DNA of 64,000 bases from CAVRUD01 sp963849635 (GCA_963849635.1 CAWKIA010000010.1:68267-132266), one strand, 5' to 3'; shown: positions 35,844 through 45,643, counted from the stretch's first letter. Notes: generated by a model from the sequence alone, not told the origin. Translations and numbers: made by a program.

Positions 35844-37727
35844 GTGCCGCTGTTCGACGATCACGAGTACCCGCGCCCCCAACTGCGCCGTGCTGAATGG
35901 ACCTCCCTCGACGGCCAGTGGGAGTTCGCGCTCGACGCCGATGGGACCTGGTCATCCCCCGCCGCCGTCGCCTGGCGCGGTTCGATAACCGTCCCGTTTG
36001 CCCCGGAGACGCCGGCGAGCGGCGTCAACGAGCGCGGCTTTTTCCGGTCCTGCTGGTACCGGCGAAGCGTCGTCGTGCCGGCGATCGGCCCCGATGACCG
36101 TCTCATCCTCCACTTCGGTGCGGTGGATACAACCGCGACGGTCTGGCTCGATGGCGGTCTGCTGGGAACGCACGAGGGAGGGTACACACCATTCCACTTT
36201 GACATCGGTGACCACGTGCGAGCGAAGTCCGGCCAACCAGTCCAGATCGTCGTCCGGGCCGAGGATGACCCATCCGACCTCGCCAAGCCACGCGGCAAGC
36301 AGGATTGGGAACTTGAGCCCCATGGCATCTGGTATCCCCGCACGACCGGAATCTGGCAGAGCGTCTGGTGGGAGCGCGTGCCGGCGACGGCAATCGCCAA
36401 ACTCGACTGGACGGCCAGCATCACTAACTGGGAAATCGGCCTCCACGCGAGGCTGGACGGCGCCACCCGCGACGATCTGTCACTGAAGGTGACGCTCGAA
36501 GGTCCCGCCACAGACGGATCGCTTCAGGAACGAGTCACGCTCGCCGAAGACACATACGGGGTCGTCGCGGGCGAAGTCAGGCGGCGTATCGGACTGATTG
36601 ACCCCGGTATCGACGACGCTCGGCACCGGCTGCAATGGACCCCGGACCAGCCGACCTTGATCAAGGCCACTGTCTCGCTGGTCGATGCCGGTGGCACAGT
36701 CGTCGATACGGTCGAGAGTTACACCGCGATGCGCGATGTCGAGGTCCGGCACACCCGGTTCCTCGTCAACGGTCGACCGCAGCGGCTGCGATTGGTCCTC
36801 GATCAGGGCTATTGGCCCGAGAGCGGGTTGACGGCCCCCAATTCGGACGCACTCCGACGAGACGTCGAACTCACCAAGGCGATGGGGTTCAACGGCGCCC
36901 GCAAGCACCAGAAAATCGAAGATCCGCGTTATCTCTACTGGGCCGATACGCTGGGTCTCTTTGTCTGGGAGGAATTGCCCAGCGCCTACCGGTTCGACAG
37001 CCGGGCGATCGACCGGGCGACTCGAACGTGGATCTCCGCGATCGAGCGGGACCGCAGCCATCCGTGCATCATCGCCTGGGTGCCGATCAACGAAAGCTGG
37101 GGCGTTCCCGATCTTCCGGCAAACCAGGCGAACCGCGACTACATCGCGGCGTTGTACCACCTGACGAAAGCGCTGGACCCAACCCGTGCCTCGGTCTCCA
37201 ACGAGGGATGGGAGGCAGGGCCAACAGACATCGTTGGAATCCACGATTACGATGAGCGGCCAGATACCCTCATCGAACGCTACGGTACCGTGACCCAGGC
37301 TGAAGTCATCGCCTGGAGCGAGCGCTTCAGCGGCCGGCTGCTGACCGTTCCCGGGTTCGTTCCCGACGGCCAACCAGTCATGCTGAGCGAATTCGGCGGA
37401 ATCGCATTTGTACCCCAGGAGCTTACCGAGAAGACATGGGGCTACAGCCGCGCCACCGATGCGGCCGACTTTGGAGGGCGCCTCTCGCGCCTGCTCGAGG
37501 CCGTCCGCTCAATCGACACGATCGCCGGTTATTGCTACACCCAGCTGACCGACACCTATCAGGAGGCAAACGGTCTCCTCTACATGGACCGCACCCCCAA
37601 GATTCCGCTTGAGGAGATTGCTTTAGCGATCCGGGGACCAAAATCTCATCGGGAGATCGAACGGGAGCACCGGGCCGAGATCGCGGCCAAGCAGAAGCAG
37701 GAAGCGGACGAGGCGACGAACGCGTAA
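35844..37727 (+). CDS. glycoside hydrolase family 2 (beta-galactosidase/beta-glucuronidase-like)
   Basis: A 627-residue retaining glycosidase without a signal peptide. Domains in order: N-terminal sugar-binding jelly roll (LDGQWEFALDADGTWSSP, VPFAPETPASGVNERGFFRS), immunoglobulin-like middle domain, and TIM barrel starting at LVNGRPQRLRLVLDQGYWPE. The acid/base is Glu417 in WVPINESWG and the nucleophile Glu516 in VMLSEFGG. The GH2 substrate is unclear. GTG 35844 follows GGAGG by 7-8 bases. With the mannosidase and other glycosidases it suggests glycan use. Confidence 0.92.
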   Translation: MPLFDDHEYPRPQLRRAEWTSLDGQWEFALDADGTWSSPAAVAWRGSITVPFAPETPASGVNERGFFRSCWYRRSVVVPAIGPDDRLILHFGAVDTTATVWLDGGLLGTHEGGYTPFHFDIGDHVRAKSGQPVQIVVRAEDDPSDLAKPRGKQDWELEPHGIWYPRTTGIWQSVWWERVPATAIAKLDWTASITNWEIGLHARLDGATRDDLSLKVTLEGPATDGSLQERVTLAEDTYGVVAGEVRRRIGLIDPGIDDARHRLQWTPDQPTLIKATVSLVDAGGTVVDTVESYTAMRDVEVRHTRFLVNGRPQRLRLVLDQGYWPESGLTAPNSDALRRDVELTKAMGFNGARKHQKIEDPRYLYWADTLGLFVWEELPSAYRFDSRAIDRATRTWISAIERDRSHPCIIAWVPINESWGVPDLPANQANRDYIAALYHLTKALDPTRASVSNEGWEAGPTDIVGIHDYDERPDTLIERYGTVTQAEVIAWSERFSGRLLTVPGFVPDGQPVMLSEFGGIAFVPQELTEKTWGYSRATDAADFGGRLSRLLEAVRSIDTIAGYCYTQLTDTYQEANGLLYMDRTPKIPLEEIALAIRGPKSHREIEREHRAEIAAKQKQEADEATNA

Positions 37728-37742
37728 ACGATCCGGCTAATG

Positions 37743-38687
37743 CTAGTTCCGGTGTGCCGCCGCGACCGTCTCGATCCAGCGATCTGAAAAGGCGTCGTTG
37801 TCGACGCGGGTGAGGATCGTCGCCGGAAATCCGGTTTCGTCGCGCACGAACCGGAGGATACCGTCTTCTATAACGGTCGTGAGGACGGACTTCTGACTTT
37901 CGACGCAATCCCAGTCGAGCGCCAGCGCGCATGCGGCCGGGTCCCAATGGAAATTGAGGAGGTCGTCTGGCAGCCGCTCATGACGCCGGCCGAGAGCGGT
38001 GAACTCGTTGTTCTCTGCCTGCGCCAGACTCTGCTGGGCGATCAGCCTGCCAAGAGGCCCGGCCGCGCGCAGCCGGGGCAGGTCGGATTCACGCAGGTAG
38101 GCGGTCATCGTGCCGGAGAGCGTGCCGATGGAGATCCTGGCGCCGTGGGCCAGGATCTCCATCGCGCGGACATCGCACTGAACGTTCCAGTCCATCTCCG
38201 GGCCCCAAGCGGGGAAACCAGGTGCGGGCGGGTCGACCCAGCCACCCATCGTGGTCACCGTAACGTCCCGCAGGATGCCCGGCCTGGCGACCTCGAGCAT
38301 TGCGAGATTGGTCATTGCCCCGATAGCGATGATTTCCGCGCCGCGCTCGATACTCAGAGCCAGGGCGTCTAGGGCCGCGCCAGGAGAAGACGGGCAGAGC
38401 GGCAATCCTTCCGGCCAGAAGCGGCGATCGTCGATCTCCGGATCGGCAATCAGGCCAGTCGTCAACGAGGCTACGGCCCCGGCCACAACGGGAATATCGC
38501 CACGCCCCGCTAGTTCGAGGCAATACCGTGTGTAGCCCGCCCGGCGTCCATCGCGGTCAAGCACGGTCGTAATCCCGACAAGTTCGACCTCTGGGGATCC
38601 CAACAGGAGCGCCAGGGCGCAGACGTCGTCCGGATCACCACCCAGATCAGTATCGAGATGTATCAACCGTCCTGGCGCGGTTAGCAC
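37743..38687 (-). CDS. inosine/uridine-preferring nucleoside hydrolase family protein
   Basis: A 314-residue hydrolase that releases bases from ribonucleosides. The calcium-binding aspartate cluster is HLDTDLGGDPDDVCAL, close to the family DxDxxxDD. Further features: AIGAMTNLAML with the Asn that binds ribose, MGGWVDPPAPGF, WNVQCDVRAMEIL and the C-terminal DPAACALAL with the last Ca-binding aspartate. AGGAG lies 8 bases before GTG 38687. It converges on the GH2 gene with a 15-base gap. It may serve nucleoside salvage together with cdd (inference). Confidence 0.9.
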   Translation of the reverse strand: MLTAPGRLIHLDTDLGGDPDDVCALALLLGSPEVELVGITTVLDRDGRRAGYTRYCLELAGRGDIPVVAGAVASLTTGLIADPEIDDRRFWPEGLPLCPSSPGAALDALALSIERGAEIIAIGAMTNLAMLEVARPGILRDVTVTTMGGWVDPPAPGFPAWGPEMDWNVQCDVRAMEILAHGARISIGTLSGTMTAYLRESDLPRLRAAGPLGRLIAQQSLAQAENNEFTALGRRHERLPDDLLNFHWDPAACALALDWDCVESQKSVLTTVIEDGILRFVRDETGFPATILTRVDNDAFSDRWIETVAAAHRN

Positions 38688-38707
38688 CGACGATCTCCTA
38701 TTCGCCG

Positions 38708-39454
38708 CTATGCGGCCGAGTTAGGCAAAGCTTTCAGGATCTCCCGCACCCGATCGACGTTCTCAGCCGCGCCATCGGCCTCCCGCAGCAGGCCGTCGAT
38801 TGCCAGACTCAAGGCGCGGCGGAGTTCCTGTGGGCGCAGGTCAGCCGCCAGGGCTCCCATGAGGGGGTCAGTCACCGAGGAAGGCAGATCATCGAATCCG
38901 CGCCCGTACTGCGTGTTCAACCCCAGACGCCGGCAAGCCAGCGTCAGGGCCACGTCCCGTGCCTGGTGCAACCAGTACTCGGCCTGGACGAGCTTGTTGC
39001 GCTCGATGCAGACGCGAGTTCGGATCAGGTGGTGCACCCCGAGGCCAAAATCGCCGGGTGGCGCCTCTGTCGCGGTCTCGACCAACTCTCCCGCCTCGCC
39101 GAACAGCAACCGGAACCGCGGCGTTCGCGGTGCAAATCCTTGGGCCGGGGCGAACGAAAGGTCGACCTGTAAAACATGCGGAAACAGGAAGACTCGGTAG
39201 GTAGTCACACCCGCCGTCACATCGAAAAGTTCGGCGGCGTCGAATTCAACGATCACGTCGCGGGTCCAGTCCGCGAGGACCTGTTCAACCGCCACGTCAC
39301 TAGCGACGGCAAAGGTCAGATCGACATCGGACCAGCGGTCCTCGCCGACCGCGGTCGAGCCAACTGCCGCGGCGGCCACGATCCGGCGATCGGCCCGTGC
39401 CGTCTCGGTCAGCCGCTCGATAACGTCGGCCCGGTAGTCCACCAAATCCGTCAA
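38708..39454 (-). CDS. nucleotidyltransferase-domain protein
   Basis: A 248-residue protein of the pol-beta-type nucleotidyltransferase superfamily. The active-site motif is AAVGSTAVGEDRWSDVDLTF, with GS and DxD, and a third carboxylate may lie in VLQVDLSF. A helical C-terminal half (RVCIERNKLVQAEYWLHQARDVALTLAC) resembles HEPN/kanamycin-nucleotidyltransferase C-terminal bundles. The start is TTG 39454, with GGTGGTGG upstream; GTG 39442 is possible. Substrate unknown; the likely role is transfer of AMP or another nucleotide to a small molecule or RNA. Confidence 0.78.
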   Translation of the reverse strand: MTDLVDYRADVIERLTETARADRRIVAAAAVGSTAVGEDRWSDVDLTFAVASDVAVEQVLADWTRDVIVEFDAAELFDVTAGVTTYRVFLFPHVLQVDLSFAPAQGFAPRTPRFRLLFGEAGELVETATEAPPGDFGLGVHHLIRTRVCIERNKLVQAEYWLHQARDVALTLACRRLGLNTQYGRGFDDLPSSVTDPLMGALAADLRPQELRRALSLAIDGLLREADGAAENVDRVREILKALPNSAA

Positions 39455-39621
39455 GTACCACCACCTTGGGAGCTGCTGACGCGAAAGTGCGGCATTATGC
39501 GCGAATCTTCATGCAGCGAATCGGCTTGGCGAGCCAGTAACACAGGACAACGCAACGAGACCACCTTGCGGCAGTCCCCCAATCCGTCTGGTATTCGACA
39601 TTGAGATCGGAGTTCTGTTGG

Positions 39622-39693
39622 TGGGCCCCCAGGGATTCGAACCCTGAACCAATGGATTAAGAGTCCACTGCTCTGCCGTTGAGCTAGAGGCCC
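39622..39693 (-). tRNA. tRNA-Lys(CUU)
   Basis: A complete cloverleaf on the minus strand: acceptor GGGCCTC/GGGGCCC, D stem GCTC/GAGC, anticodon arm GTGGA-CTCTTAA-TCCAT with anticodon CUU, and T arm CAGGG-TTCGAAT-CCCTG. The discriminator is A and no CCA is encoded. Length 72 nt. Confidence 0.95.
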
Positions 39694-39702
39694 GCGCGCG
39701 GA

Positions 39703-39731
39703 AGATTAGGCCAAACAATGCGGGTTTGCAA
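39703..39731 (-). promoter_or_regulatory. sigma70-type promoter of the tRNA-Lys gene
   Basis: On the minus strand TTGCAA (39731-39726) and TAATCT (39708-39703) are separated by 17 bases. The tRNA 5' end lies 10 bases further on, a normal spacing for transcription of a short-leader tRNA. Confidence 0.5.
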
Positions 39732-39841
39732 GATCGAGAGCTTCGATTTCCGCGATTCCAAACCAGAAGTTTGCCGCCCATTCTCGGCGATGAACCGCAT
39801 GCGCCCGCGGACGTAGACGGATTTGGCCAACCGTCCAGCGT

Positions 39842-39871
39842 TTGTCGCAGTGTTCGGCACTCTGGCACAAT
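39842..39871 (+). promoter_or_regulatory. possible promoter for alaS
   Basis: TTGTCG (39842-39847) and CACAAT (39866-39871) are 18 bases apart and the -10 is preceded by TGG, an extended -10 pattern. The alaS start follows about 90 bases later. No T-box specifier or antiterminator motif was found in the leader. Confidence 0.35.
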
Positions 39872-39961
39872 GAACACTTGTACTGTCGAGCCGGTCGACG
39901 ATGTCCGGCGGCCCAGAATGCCGCGCCCCCCGGGGCACGATCACCCGAGGTCCCGTCAGGC

Positions 39962-42667
39962 ATGGACGTCAACTCTTCTCCAAGCCCGTCTAACCCGCCC
40001 CGCCTCGGCCAGAATGCATCAAGCCGGGAACTCCGGCATGCATTCGTCGATTTCTTTGCCGCCCGTGGTCATCGCCAAGTCCCCAGTTCATCCCTCGTGC
40101 CCGTCGGCGACGCTACGGTCCTTCTGACGACTGCAGGCATGCAGCAGATGACGCCCTATTTCCTGGGGTTGGAGTCGCCGCCGGCACAGCGGATGACTTC
40201 GGTGCAGAAGTGCTTCCGCACGGTCGATATCGACGAAGTCGGCGACGAGAGCCACTGCACCTTCTTCTTCATGCTCGGCAATTTTTCGGTCGGCGATTAC
40301 TTCAAGCGAGAGTCGCTGAAGTGGTCGTGGGAGTTCCTGACCGAGGTCGCCGGTCTTGACCCGGAACGCCTGTGGCCCTCGGTTCATCCCGACGACACCG
40401 AGGCCTACGCGATCTGGCGCGACGAAATCGGCGTGCCCGAGGCCCGAATCCAGATCTCTGGGCGCAACAACCGCTGGCTCGAGCCGATCGACAATTGGTG
40501 GGGACCTGTTGGGGCAACTGGCCCGTGTGGTCCCGACTCCGAGATTTACTATGACTGGGGCGCGCAGCCCGGCGAGCCAGCAGATGATGGCCCCGGCTCC
40601 GATACGCCCCGGTTCCTCGAAGTCTGGAACAATGTCTTCATGGAGTCCTTCAAGGGCTCGGACGGTTCGCTGACACCGCTGCCCCGGAAGAACGTCGACA
40701 CCGGCATGGGCCTCGAACGCCTGGCAATGGTCGTCCAGCAGAAGATGTCGATCTACGACACCGATCTGTACCAGCCGATCATCCAACGGGCAGCGGCCCT
40801 GGCCAGTACTGAGTACGGCAAGAACCCCGAGCATGACCGCGCACTTCGTGTCATTGCGGACCACTCCCGCGGCGCGACGTTCCTTATCTCCGACGGTGTC
40901 CTGCCCGGCAACGAGGGCCGGTCGTATGTCTTACGTCGAATCCTGCGCCGCGCCATCCGGCATGGTCGCAAGTTGGGGCTGGACAAACCGTTCCTGGCCC
41001 AGATGGCGGAGATCGTGATCGAGGAGTTCGGCGACGAGCATCCGAACCTGCGCGAGCGCCAGCGGACGATCGCCAGAGTCCTGACCCACGAGGAAGAGAC
41101 ATTTGGGCGCACCCTGACAGCCGGGATGGGCCGCTTCCAAGCCCTCGCCTCCAGTCTCGGCGAAGCCGATGGTCGTATCCTGCCGGGTGAAGAGGTCTTC
41201 CGCCTTTACGACACCTTTGGCTTCCCGTTCGAGGTCACGGTCGAACTCGCTAAAGAGCAGGGCATCTCCGTCGATCAAGACGGCTTCGACCGGGCGATGG
41301 CGGCCCAGCGTGCCGCCTCCCGAGGTGGCGCCGCCTTCCGCGATGCCTCTCGGGGCCGAGCCGAGCTGTACGCGTCGCTAGCGGGAGGCAAGACCGAATT
41401 CCTCGGCTACGACGAGACATCGGCCCAAGCGACCATCATGGCCCTGGTCGGACCAGACGGCGCTCTGGAAGAGGCGGCGGCCGGGGACGCGGTGGAGATC
41501 TTGCTCTCCCGGACGCCGTTCTACGGCGAATCCGGCGGCCAGATCGGCGACACCGGCACGATTCGGACTGAGACTGGCGTGGTCTTGATCGAGGACACTG
41601 TTCGGCCGACGCCGGACATCTTCGTCCATCGCGGTGTTGTCGAGGAAGGATTCGTCCGGTCCGGCGAGGCAGCCACCGCGGAGGTCGACGACCAGCGCCG
41701 CCAGGCGATCCGGCGCAATCATACCGCCACGCACCTGCTCCATCGTGCGCTGCGGATCGTGCTCGGAACCGAGACGCACCAGGCCGGATCGCTTGTCGCG
41801 CCTGACCGGCTGCGCTTCGACTTCACTGCACTCGATGCGGTGCGTCAGGACCAGCTCAACCGGATTAGCGAGATCGTCAACCACGAAATCCTGACCGATA
41901 CCGGCGTCACAACTGTGATTCGGCCCTACGCCGAGGCCGTGGCCGAAGGCGCGATGGCTCTGTTCGGCGAAAAGTATGGCGATACCGTCCGGGTGGTCAG
42001 CATCCCGGGCTTCTCCACCGAGTTGTGCGGCGGCACGCACGTCAGCTCCACCGGCGAGATCGGACCGTTCTTGATTACCAGCGAGGGCAGTGTCGCCGCC
42101 GGTGTGCGCCGCATTGAGGCGGTCACCGGCCAAGGAGCCGTCGCGTTGATGCTGGAGCAGCAGCGCACGCTGACGGAGCTTGGCCGAGAACTTCGCCTTC
42201 CATGGCAAGATGTTCCCGCTCAGGTGACGACCCTTCAGGACCGCATTCGGGGGCTGGATCGCGAGGTCGAGCGTCTCCGCGGCCAGCTTGCCGGAGCCCG
42301 CGTGGGCGAACTGCTCGATCAGACAGTCGCGATCAACGGCACGCAGGTGCTGGCCGTCAAGGTGGAAGCGGATACAAAAGACGCGCTCCGGCAGATTGGC
42401 GACCGCCTCCGCGATCGCCTGCCATCCGGCGTCATCGTCCTCGGTTCGGTCATCGATGGCAGGCCGAGCCTCCTTTCGATGGTGACGCCGGATCTCGTCA
42501 CCCGCGGCGTACGCGCGGGCGATATCGTCAAAGAGGTAGCGACTATCCTGGATGGGCGCGGAGGTGGCCGACCCGACCTGGCCGAGGCCGGAGGCAAAGA
42601 CCCGGCCAAGCTCGACGAAGCCCTGGGGGCAGTTGCCGGTATCGTCGGCCGTAGCGCCGGCATCTAG
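39962..42667 (+). CDS. alaS: alanyl-tRNA synthetase
   Basis: About 901 residues. It charges tRNA-Ala and edits mischarged tRNA. The class II aminoacylation core has HAFVDFFAARGHRQVPSSSL, TAGMQQMTPYFLG and QKCFRTVDIDEVGD, then FNEKVYMDNF-type segments. The editing domain carries NHTATHLLHRAL and CGGTHVSSTGEIG with zinc-binding His and Cys, and the C-terminal coiled coil plus DHHA1-type domain ends with GRGGGRPDLAEAGGKD. ATG 39962 is the first good start; a longer in-frame form has no ribosome site. Confidence 0.95.
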   Translation: MDVNSSPSPSNPPRLGQNASSRELRHAFVDFFAARGHRQVPSSSLVPVGDATVLLTTAGMQQMTPYFLGLESPPAQRMTSVQKCFRTVDIDEVGDESHCTFFFMLGNFSVGDYFKRESLKWSWEFLTEVAGLDPERLWPSVHPDDTEAYAIWRDEIGVPEARIQISGRNNRWLEPIDNWWGPVGATGPCGPDSEIYYDWGAQPGEPADDGPGSDTPRFLEVWNNVFMESFKGSDGSLTPLPRKNVDTGMGLERLAMVVQQKMSIYDTDLYQPIIQRAAALASTEYGKNPEHDRALRVIADHSRGATFLISDGVLPGNEGRSYVLRRILRRAIRHGRKLGLDKPFLAQMAEIVIEEFGDEHPNLRERQRTIARVLTHEEETFGRTLTAGMGRFQALASSLGEADGRILPGEEVFRLYDTFGFPFEVTVELAKEQGISVDQDGFDRAMAAQRAASRGGAAFRDASRGRAELYASLAGGKTEFLGYDETSAQATIMALVGPDGALEEAAAGDAVEILLSRTPFYGESGGQIGDTGTIRTETGVVLIEDTVRPTPDIFVHRGVVEEGFVRSGEAATAEVDDQRRQAIRRNHTATHLLHRALRIVLGTETHQAGSLVAPDRLRFDFTALDAVRQDQLNRISEIVNHEILTDTGVTTVIRPYAEAVAEGAMALFGEKYGDTVRVVSIPGFSTELCGGTHVSSTGEIGPFLITSEGSVAAGVRRIEAVTGQGAVALMLEQQRTLTELGRELRLPWQDVPAQVTTLQDRIRGLDREVERLRGQLAGARVGELLDQTVAINGTQVLAVKVEADTKDALRQIGDRLRDRLPSGVIVLGSVIDGRPSLLSMVTPDLVTRGVRAGDIVKEVATILDGRGGGRPDLAEAGGKDPAKLDEALGAVAGIVGRSAGI

Positions 42668-42726
42668 CGGTCCCGCGCGCTTACCGGGTCGTGCCCGGCT
42701 GACGATCGCGCGACCGGAGGGCCTGG

Positions 42727-44551
42727 GTGGACGATCGACTTCGACCGCAATCTGAGCGAAACCCTGGGGCGGCCGATAACGATTCGGCACCCCCAGCGGA
42801 CCCGCCGGAATCCACTCGCCCAACCGTGGTTATCGTTGCCGGCATCAGCGACTCGATCGCCGATGTGCTCGGCCGGTTTCCGGCATTCCCCGGTCACGAG
42901 GTCCGCCTGACGATCACTCCCGGGTCGGCACTCTTCCTCACGGCAGCTGAGTTTCGCGCGCTGAAAGAAGCGAGCGACCGGGCGGGCATCGTTACAACGG
43001 TCGAAACCGAAGACCCGTTGCGACGCCAGCTCTCCCTCATGTTTGGGCTTAAGCTCGCACCACATGAGCGCGCCGACTGTCCCTCGTCTCGTCACCCAGG
43101 CGCCGGGGCGATCGCCGTCGTCTGCTCAGCCAACAGCGACGCCGACCACGCCCGGCCAAATCATTTCCCTGCCAACCAATCCGCCCGTCCGGGGCGAGCG
43201 GGCGCAGCCTTCGAAGTCCGCGGAGCGAACCCGCCTGGGCCGGACTCCACGTTCGAGTGCTCCTGGTCAGATCGAGAGTGCGACCACCTGGTCCCGCCCA
43301 GTCGAAATTGGGCCCAAAGACCGAGCGACCGCGGCACCTCCGGTAGTGGAGTCGCCCTCCTCCGACCACGAAGATGAAGACCGAACTAGCGGCCGGAGGC
43401 GAACGATTCTGATCGTCGTTGCGGCGGTCATCGGTTTGATCCTCGTGATCCTGGCGGGACTCGCCGTTGCCGCCATAACGTTGACGACCGCGACCGTTGA
43501 CCTGGAACTCCGAAGCCAGACGGTCACCGGGTCGACACCGGTCACATTCGTCGCGAGTGACGGAGCCCAGGCCGAAGGCGTTATCACCGTCCCAGCTCAA
43601 TACGTCACTGTCGACGTCACGCTCGAGACATCTGCTCCAGCCACGGGCGTTGACCGAGTCGGGATTACTCCCGCCACCGGGACTGTTCAGCTCGCCAACC
43701 CGACCGATCAGGCAGTCGACATTCCGGCCGGGACCGCCGGGAAAGGCGACACGGGCGTGGAGTTCACCGTCACCACTGAGGTCTCAGTACCGCCCGCATC
43801 CGAAACCGCCCCTGGCGAAGCGGAAGCCACCGTCGAAACAATCACATTGGGAACCGCGGCGAACCTCAAACCGGGCGAATTGAGCGGCGTCCTTGAGTCA
43901 GGAGTGTTCTTCAGCAACAGACTGCAGGAGCTGACCGGGGGCACCGATCAAGACGGCACGGTGGTCAGCGAGGAGGACATTGAGGCCGCGAGGTCTGCCG
44001 CGACCGAGGCCCTGACAGGTGCCGCCAGTGACCGGTTCGCCCAAACACTGCAGTCAAACGTCATGGCCATCCCGTCAACCTTCGCCATCGAGGAAGGCAG
44101 CGAGACGTTCGACTATGAGGCGGGCGACGCGGCGGAAACGGTAACCCGGCGGGCAGTCTATTCCGTCACTGCCCTCACCTACTCGGCGGACGACTTCGAG
44201 ATCGCGGTGAATCCAACCCTTGGCGATGCATTGTCGGCGTCGATCCCTGAAGGCTATGCCATCGATGAGTCGTCCATCCGGCTAGGGATTCCAGAGGTGT
44301 CGTCTGGCGAAAACGCCGAGAGTGTCATCATCGCTGATGTGGCCATCAATGCCCGCGCAACGGCGACGTTCACGCCAGAGCAAGAGGCAGACCTCATCGA
44401 TCGGCTGGAAGGTACCGATGACGACGAGGCCGAGGCCATTCTGGCCGCTGAACCGGTCGTCGAGTCATTCACGATCGCGCACTCTCCTGACTGGTTGGCG
44501 AGGGGCATGCCGGGCGATGCCGGCAGAATTGAGATTCGTCTCGATGACTGA
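42727..44551 (+). CDS. baseplate-J-like membrane-anchored protein, frameshifted near 43060
   Basis: About 607 residues when joined. The first frame gives an N-terminal domain (TVVIVAGISDSIADVLGR, VRLTITPGSALFLTAAEFR, RQLSLMFGLKL) that looks like the Rossmann-like head found in related Thermomicrobia proteins. From about 43064 the next frame continues with a long Pro/Ser/Thr linker, one transmembrane helix (TILIVVAAVIGLILVILAGL), and an exported region of repeated beta-rich segments (GTVQLANPTDQAVDIPAGTAG) like bacterial baseplate-J-type proteins. One extra base at CACCACATGAGC would explain the break; alternatively a second gene starts at ATG 43064. GGAGG precedes GTG 42727. Function unknown. 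Confidence 0.6.
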
Positions 44552-45050
44552 GGAGTGGTCGCGAACTATGCCAGACCAGCGCGGGCAGACCGGCCCAGAG
44601 CGCGTACGCTGGCAGCCCGGCGGCCGGCTCATCGGGCTCGACATCGGCAGCCGCCGCATCGGCGTCGCCGTAAGTGATGAACACGGACTGATTGCCTCGC
44701 CGGTTGGCTATGTCAGTCGTGGCACTGGTGAGCGGGCCGACCTGGCCGGACAGATCCAACGCTGGGCACCCGTCGGACTGATTGTTGGCCTCCCAGTGAG
44801 CCTGTCGGGGCGGGAAGGACCGCAGGCAGCCGACGTTCGCGCCTTTACGGTCGAATCGCTGGAGCCCTTCGGATTGCCGGTGCGCTATCTGGATGAGCGA
44901 TTGACCACGACAATCGCCGAGCGCGCTCTGATCGCCAATGGAACCAGGCGTTCGGCCCGCAAAGAGCAGGTCGATGCGATGGCGGCGGCGGTCATCCTGC
45001 AAGACTATCTCGATGGTGAGCGTGAGCGTTTTGCCCGCCGCCGCTCCTAA
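44544..45050 (+). CDS. ruvX: RuvX/YqgF Holliday-junction resolvase family protein (pre-16S rRNA nuclease)
   Basis: About 168 residues. RNase H-like fold: GLDIGSRRIGVAVSDEHG has the first acidic residue, PVGLIVGLPVSLSGREGPQA the conserved loop, VRYLDERLTTTIAERALI the glutamate, and KEQVDAMAAAVILQDYLD the final aspartate. In bacteria YqgF processes the 5' end of 16S rRNA. ATG 44544 overlaps the preceding stop; ATG 44568 is an alternative with GAGGAG upstream. The order alaS, baseplate-J-like protein, ruvX is one transcript by spacing. Confidence 0.9.
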   Translation: MTEEWSRTMPDQRGQTGPERVRWQPGGRLIGLDIGSRRIGVAVSDEHGLIASPVGYVSRGTGERADLAGQIQRWAPVGLIVGLPVSLSGREGPQAADVRAFTVESLEPFGLPVRYLDERLTTTIAERALIANGTRRSARKEQVDAMAAAVILQDYLDGERERFARRRS

Positions 45051-45119
45051 TGGTGCCACGTGTGAATAAGATTTTGGCGCAACCTGCCGAGTCTGTACGC
45101 AAGTGGAGTCGGAGGCCGA

Positions 45120-45128
45120 TGGTATACT
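45120..45128 (+). promoter_or_regulatory. extended -10 promoter upstream of the DarA-like gene
   Basis: TGGTATACT is an extended -10 element (TGn before a TATACT hexamer) 207 bases upstream of the DarA start, with no good -35. It implies a leader of about 200 nt. The leader has several GC-rich blocks but I find no riboswitch, SRP or RNase P signature. Confidence 0.45.
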
Positions 45129-45334
45129 CCGCCCCGTTCCGACATCGTTCAGGGGCGCTTATGATTGCACCCGGCGGGGTCGACAATATCGGCAGGGCTG
45201 CACGTACTCCGTCCCTCCTCGCCGGGCGGCCGGCCGGACTCTTCCGCCTCGGCACCGGCCCATGATCGCGCCGTAGCCATTTGCGAGCCGAAAAGGCACC
45301 CAGCCGCGATCCGAACGTACTGAGGAGGGATTGG

Positions 45335-45625
45335 ATGAAAAAGCTGATCATTGCCGTTGTCCAGAACGAAGACGCCGATGCCGTCGTCGATGCGCTTCTG
45401 GAAGACGAGTTCAGGGCGACGCGCCTCGCCAGTACCGGCGGATTTCTGCGCCGGGGAAACACCACCTTGATGATCGGCGCCGATCAGGAACAGGTCGATC
45501 GCGTGCTCGATCTCATCCGCCAGCATGCCCGCTCGGGCAGCGCACCGGCGGAGAGCGGCGGAGGAGCCGCGGCCGCCGCCGCAACAGTCTTTGTCCTCGA
45601 CCTCGAAGAGTATCAGCGCCTCTAA
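45335..45625 (+). CDS. darA: DarA/PstA-type cyclic-di-AMP receptor (PII-like)
   Basis: A 96-residue trimeric PII-like protein that binds c-di-AMP in Firmicutes. Family features: MKKLIIAVVQNEDADAVVDA, then FRATRLASTGGFLRRGNTTL with the nucleotide-binding Thr/Ser-Thr-Gly-Gly-Phe segment, and VLDLEEYQRL at the C-terminus. The T-loop region is Gly/Ala-rich (ESGGGAAAAAA). AGGAGG lies 7 bases before ATG 45335. The gene is directly followed by the degenerate site-2-protease/CBS gene, whose start lies within 20 bases of its stop. Confidence 0.9.
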   Translation: MKKLIIAVVQNEDADAVVDALLEDEFRATRLASTGGFLRRGNTTLMIGADQEQVDRVLDLIRQHARSGSAPAESGGGAAAAAATVFVLDLEEYQRL

Positions 45626-45643
45626 TTGGCGTATGTGCCGGCG

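Noticed and set aside
39694..39961. T-box leader before alaS
   Set aside because: Neither a GGGTGGnACCGCG-type T-box sequence nor a specifier stem was found.
41378..42823. 481-codon minus-strand frame opposite alaS
   Set aside because: Antisense to a certain gene; composition is Arg/Ala-rich with no motif.
45051..45334. SRP RNA or RNase P RNA upstream of the DarA gene
   Set aside because: The SRP loop GGAAGCAGC and the RNase P core sequences are absent on both strands.
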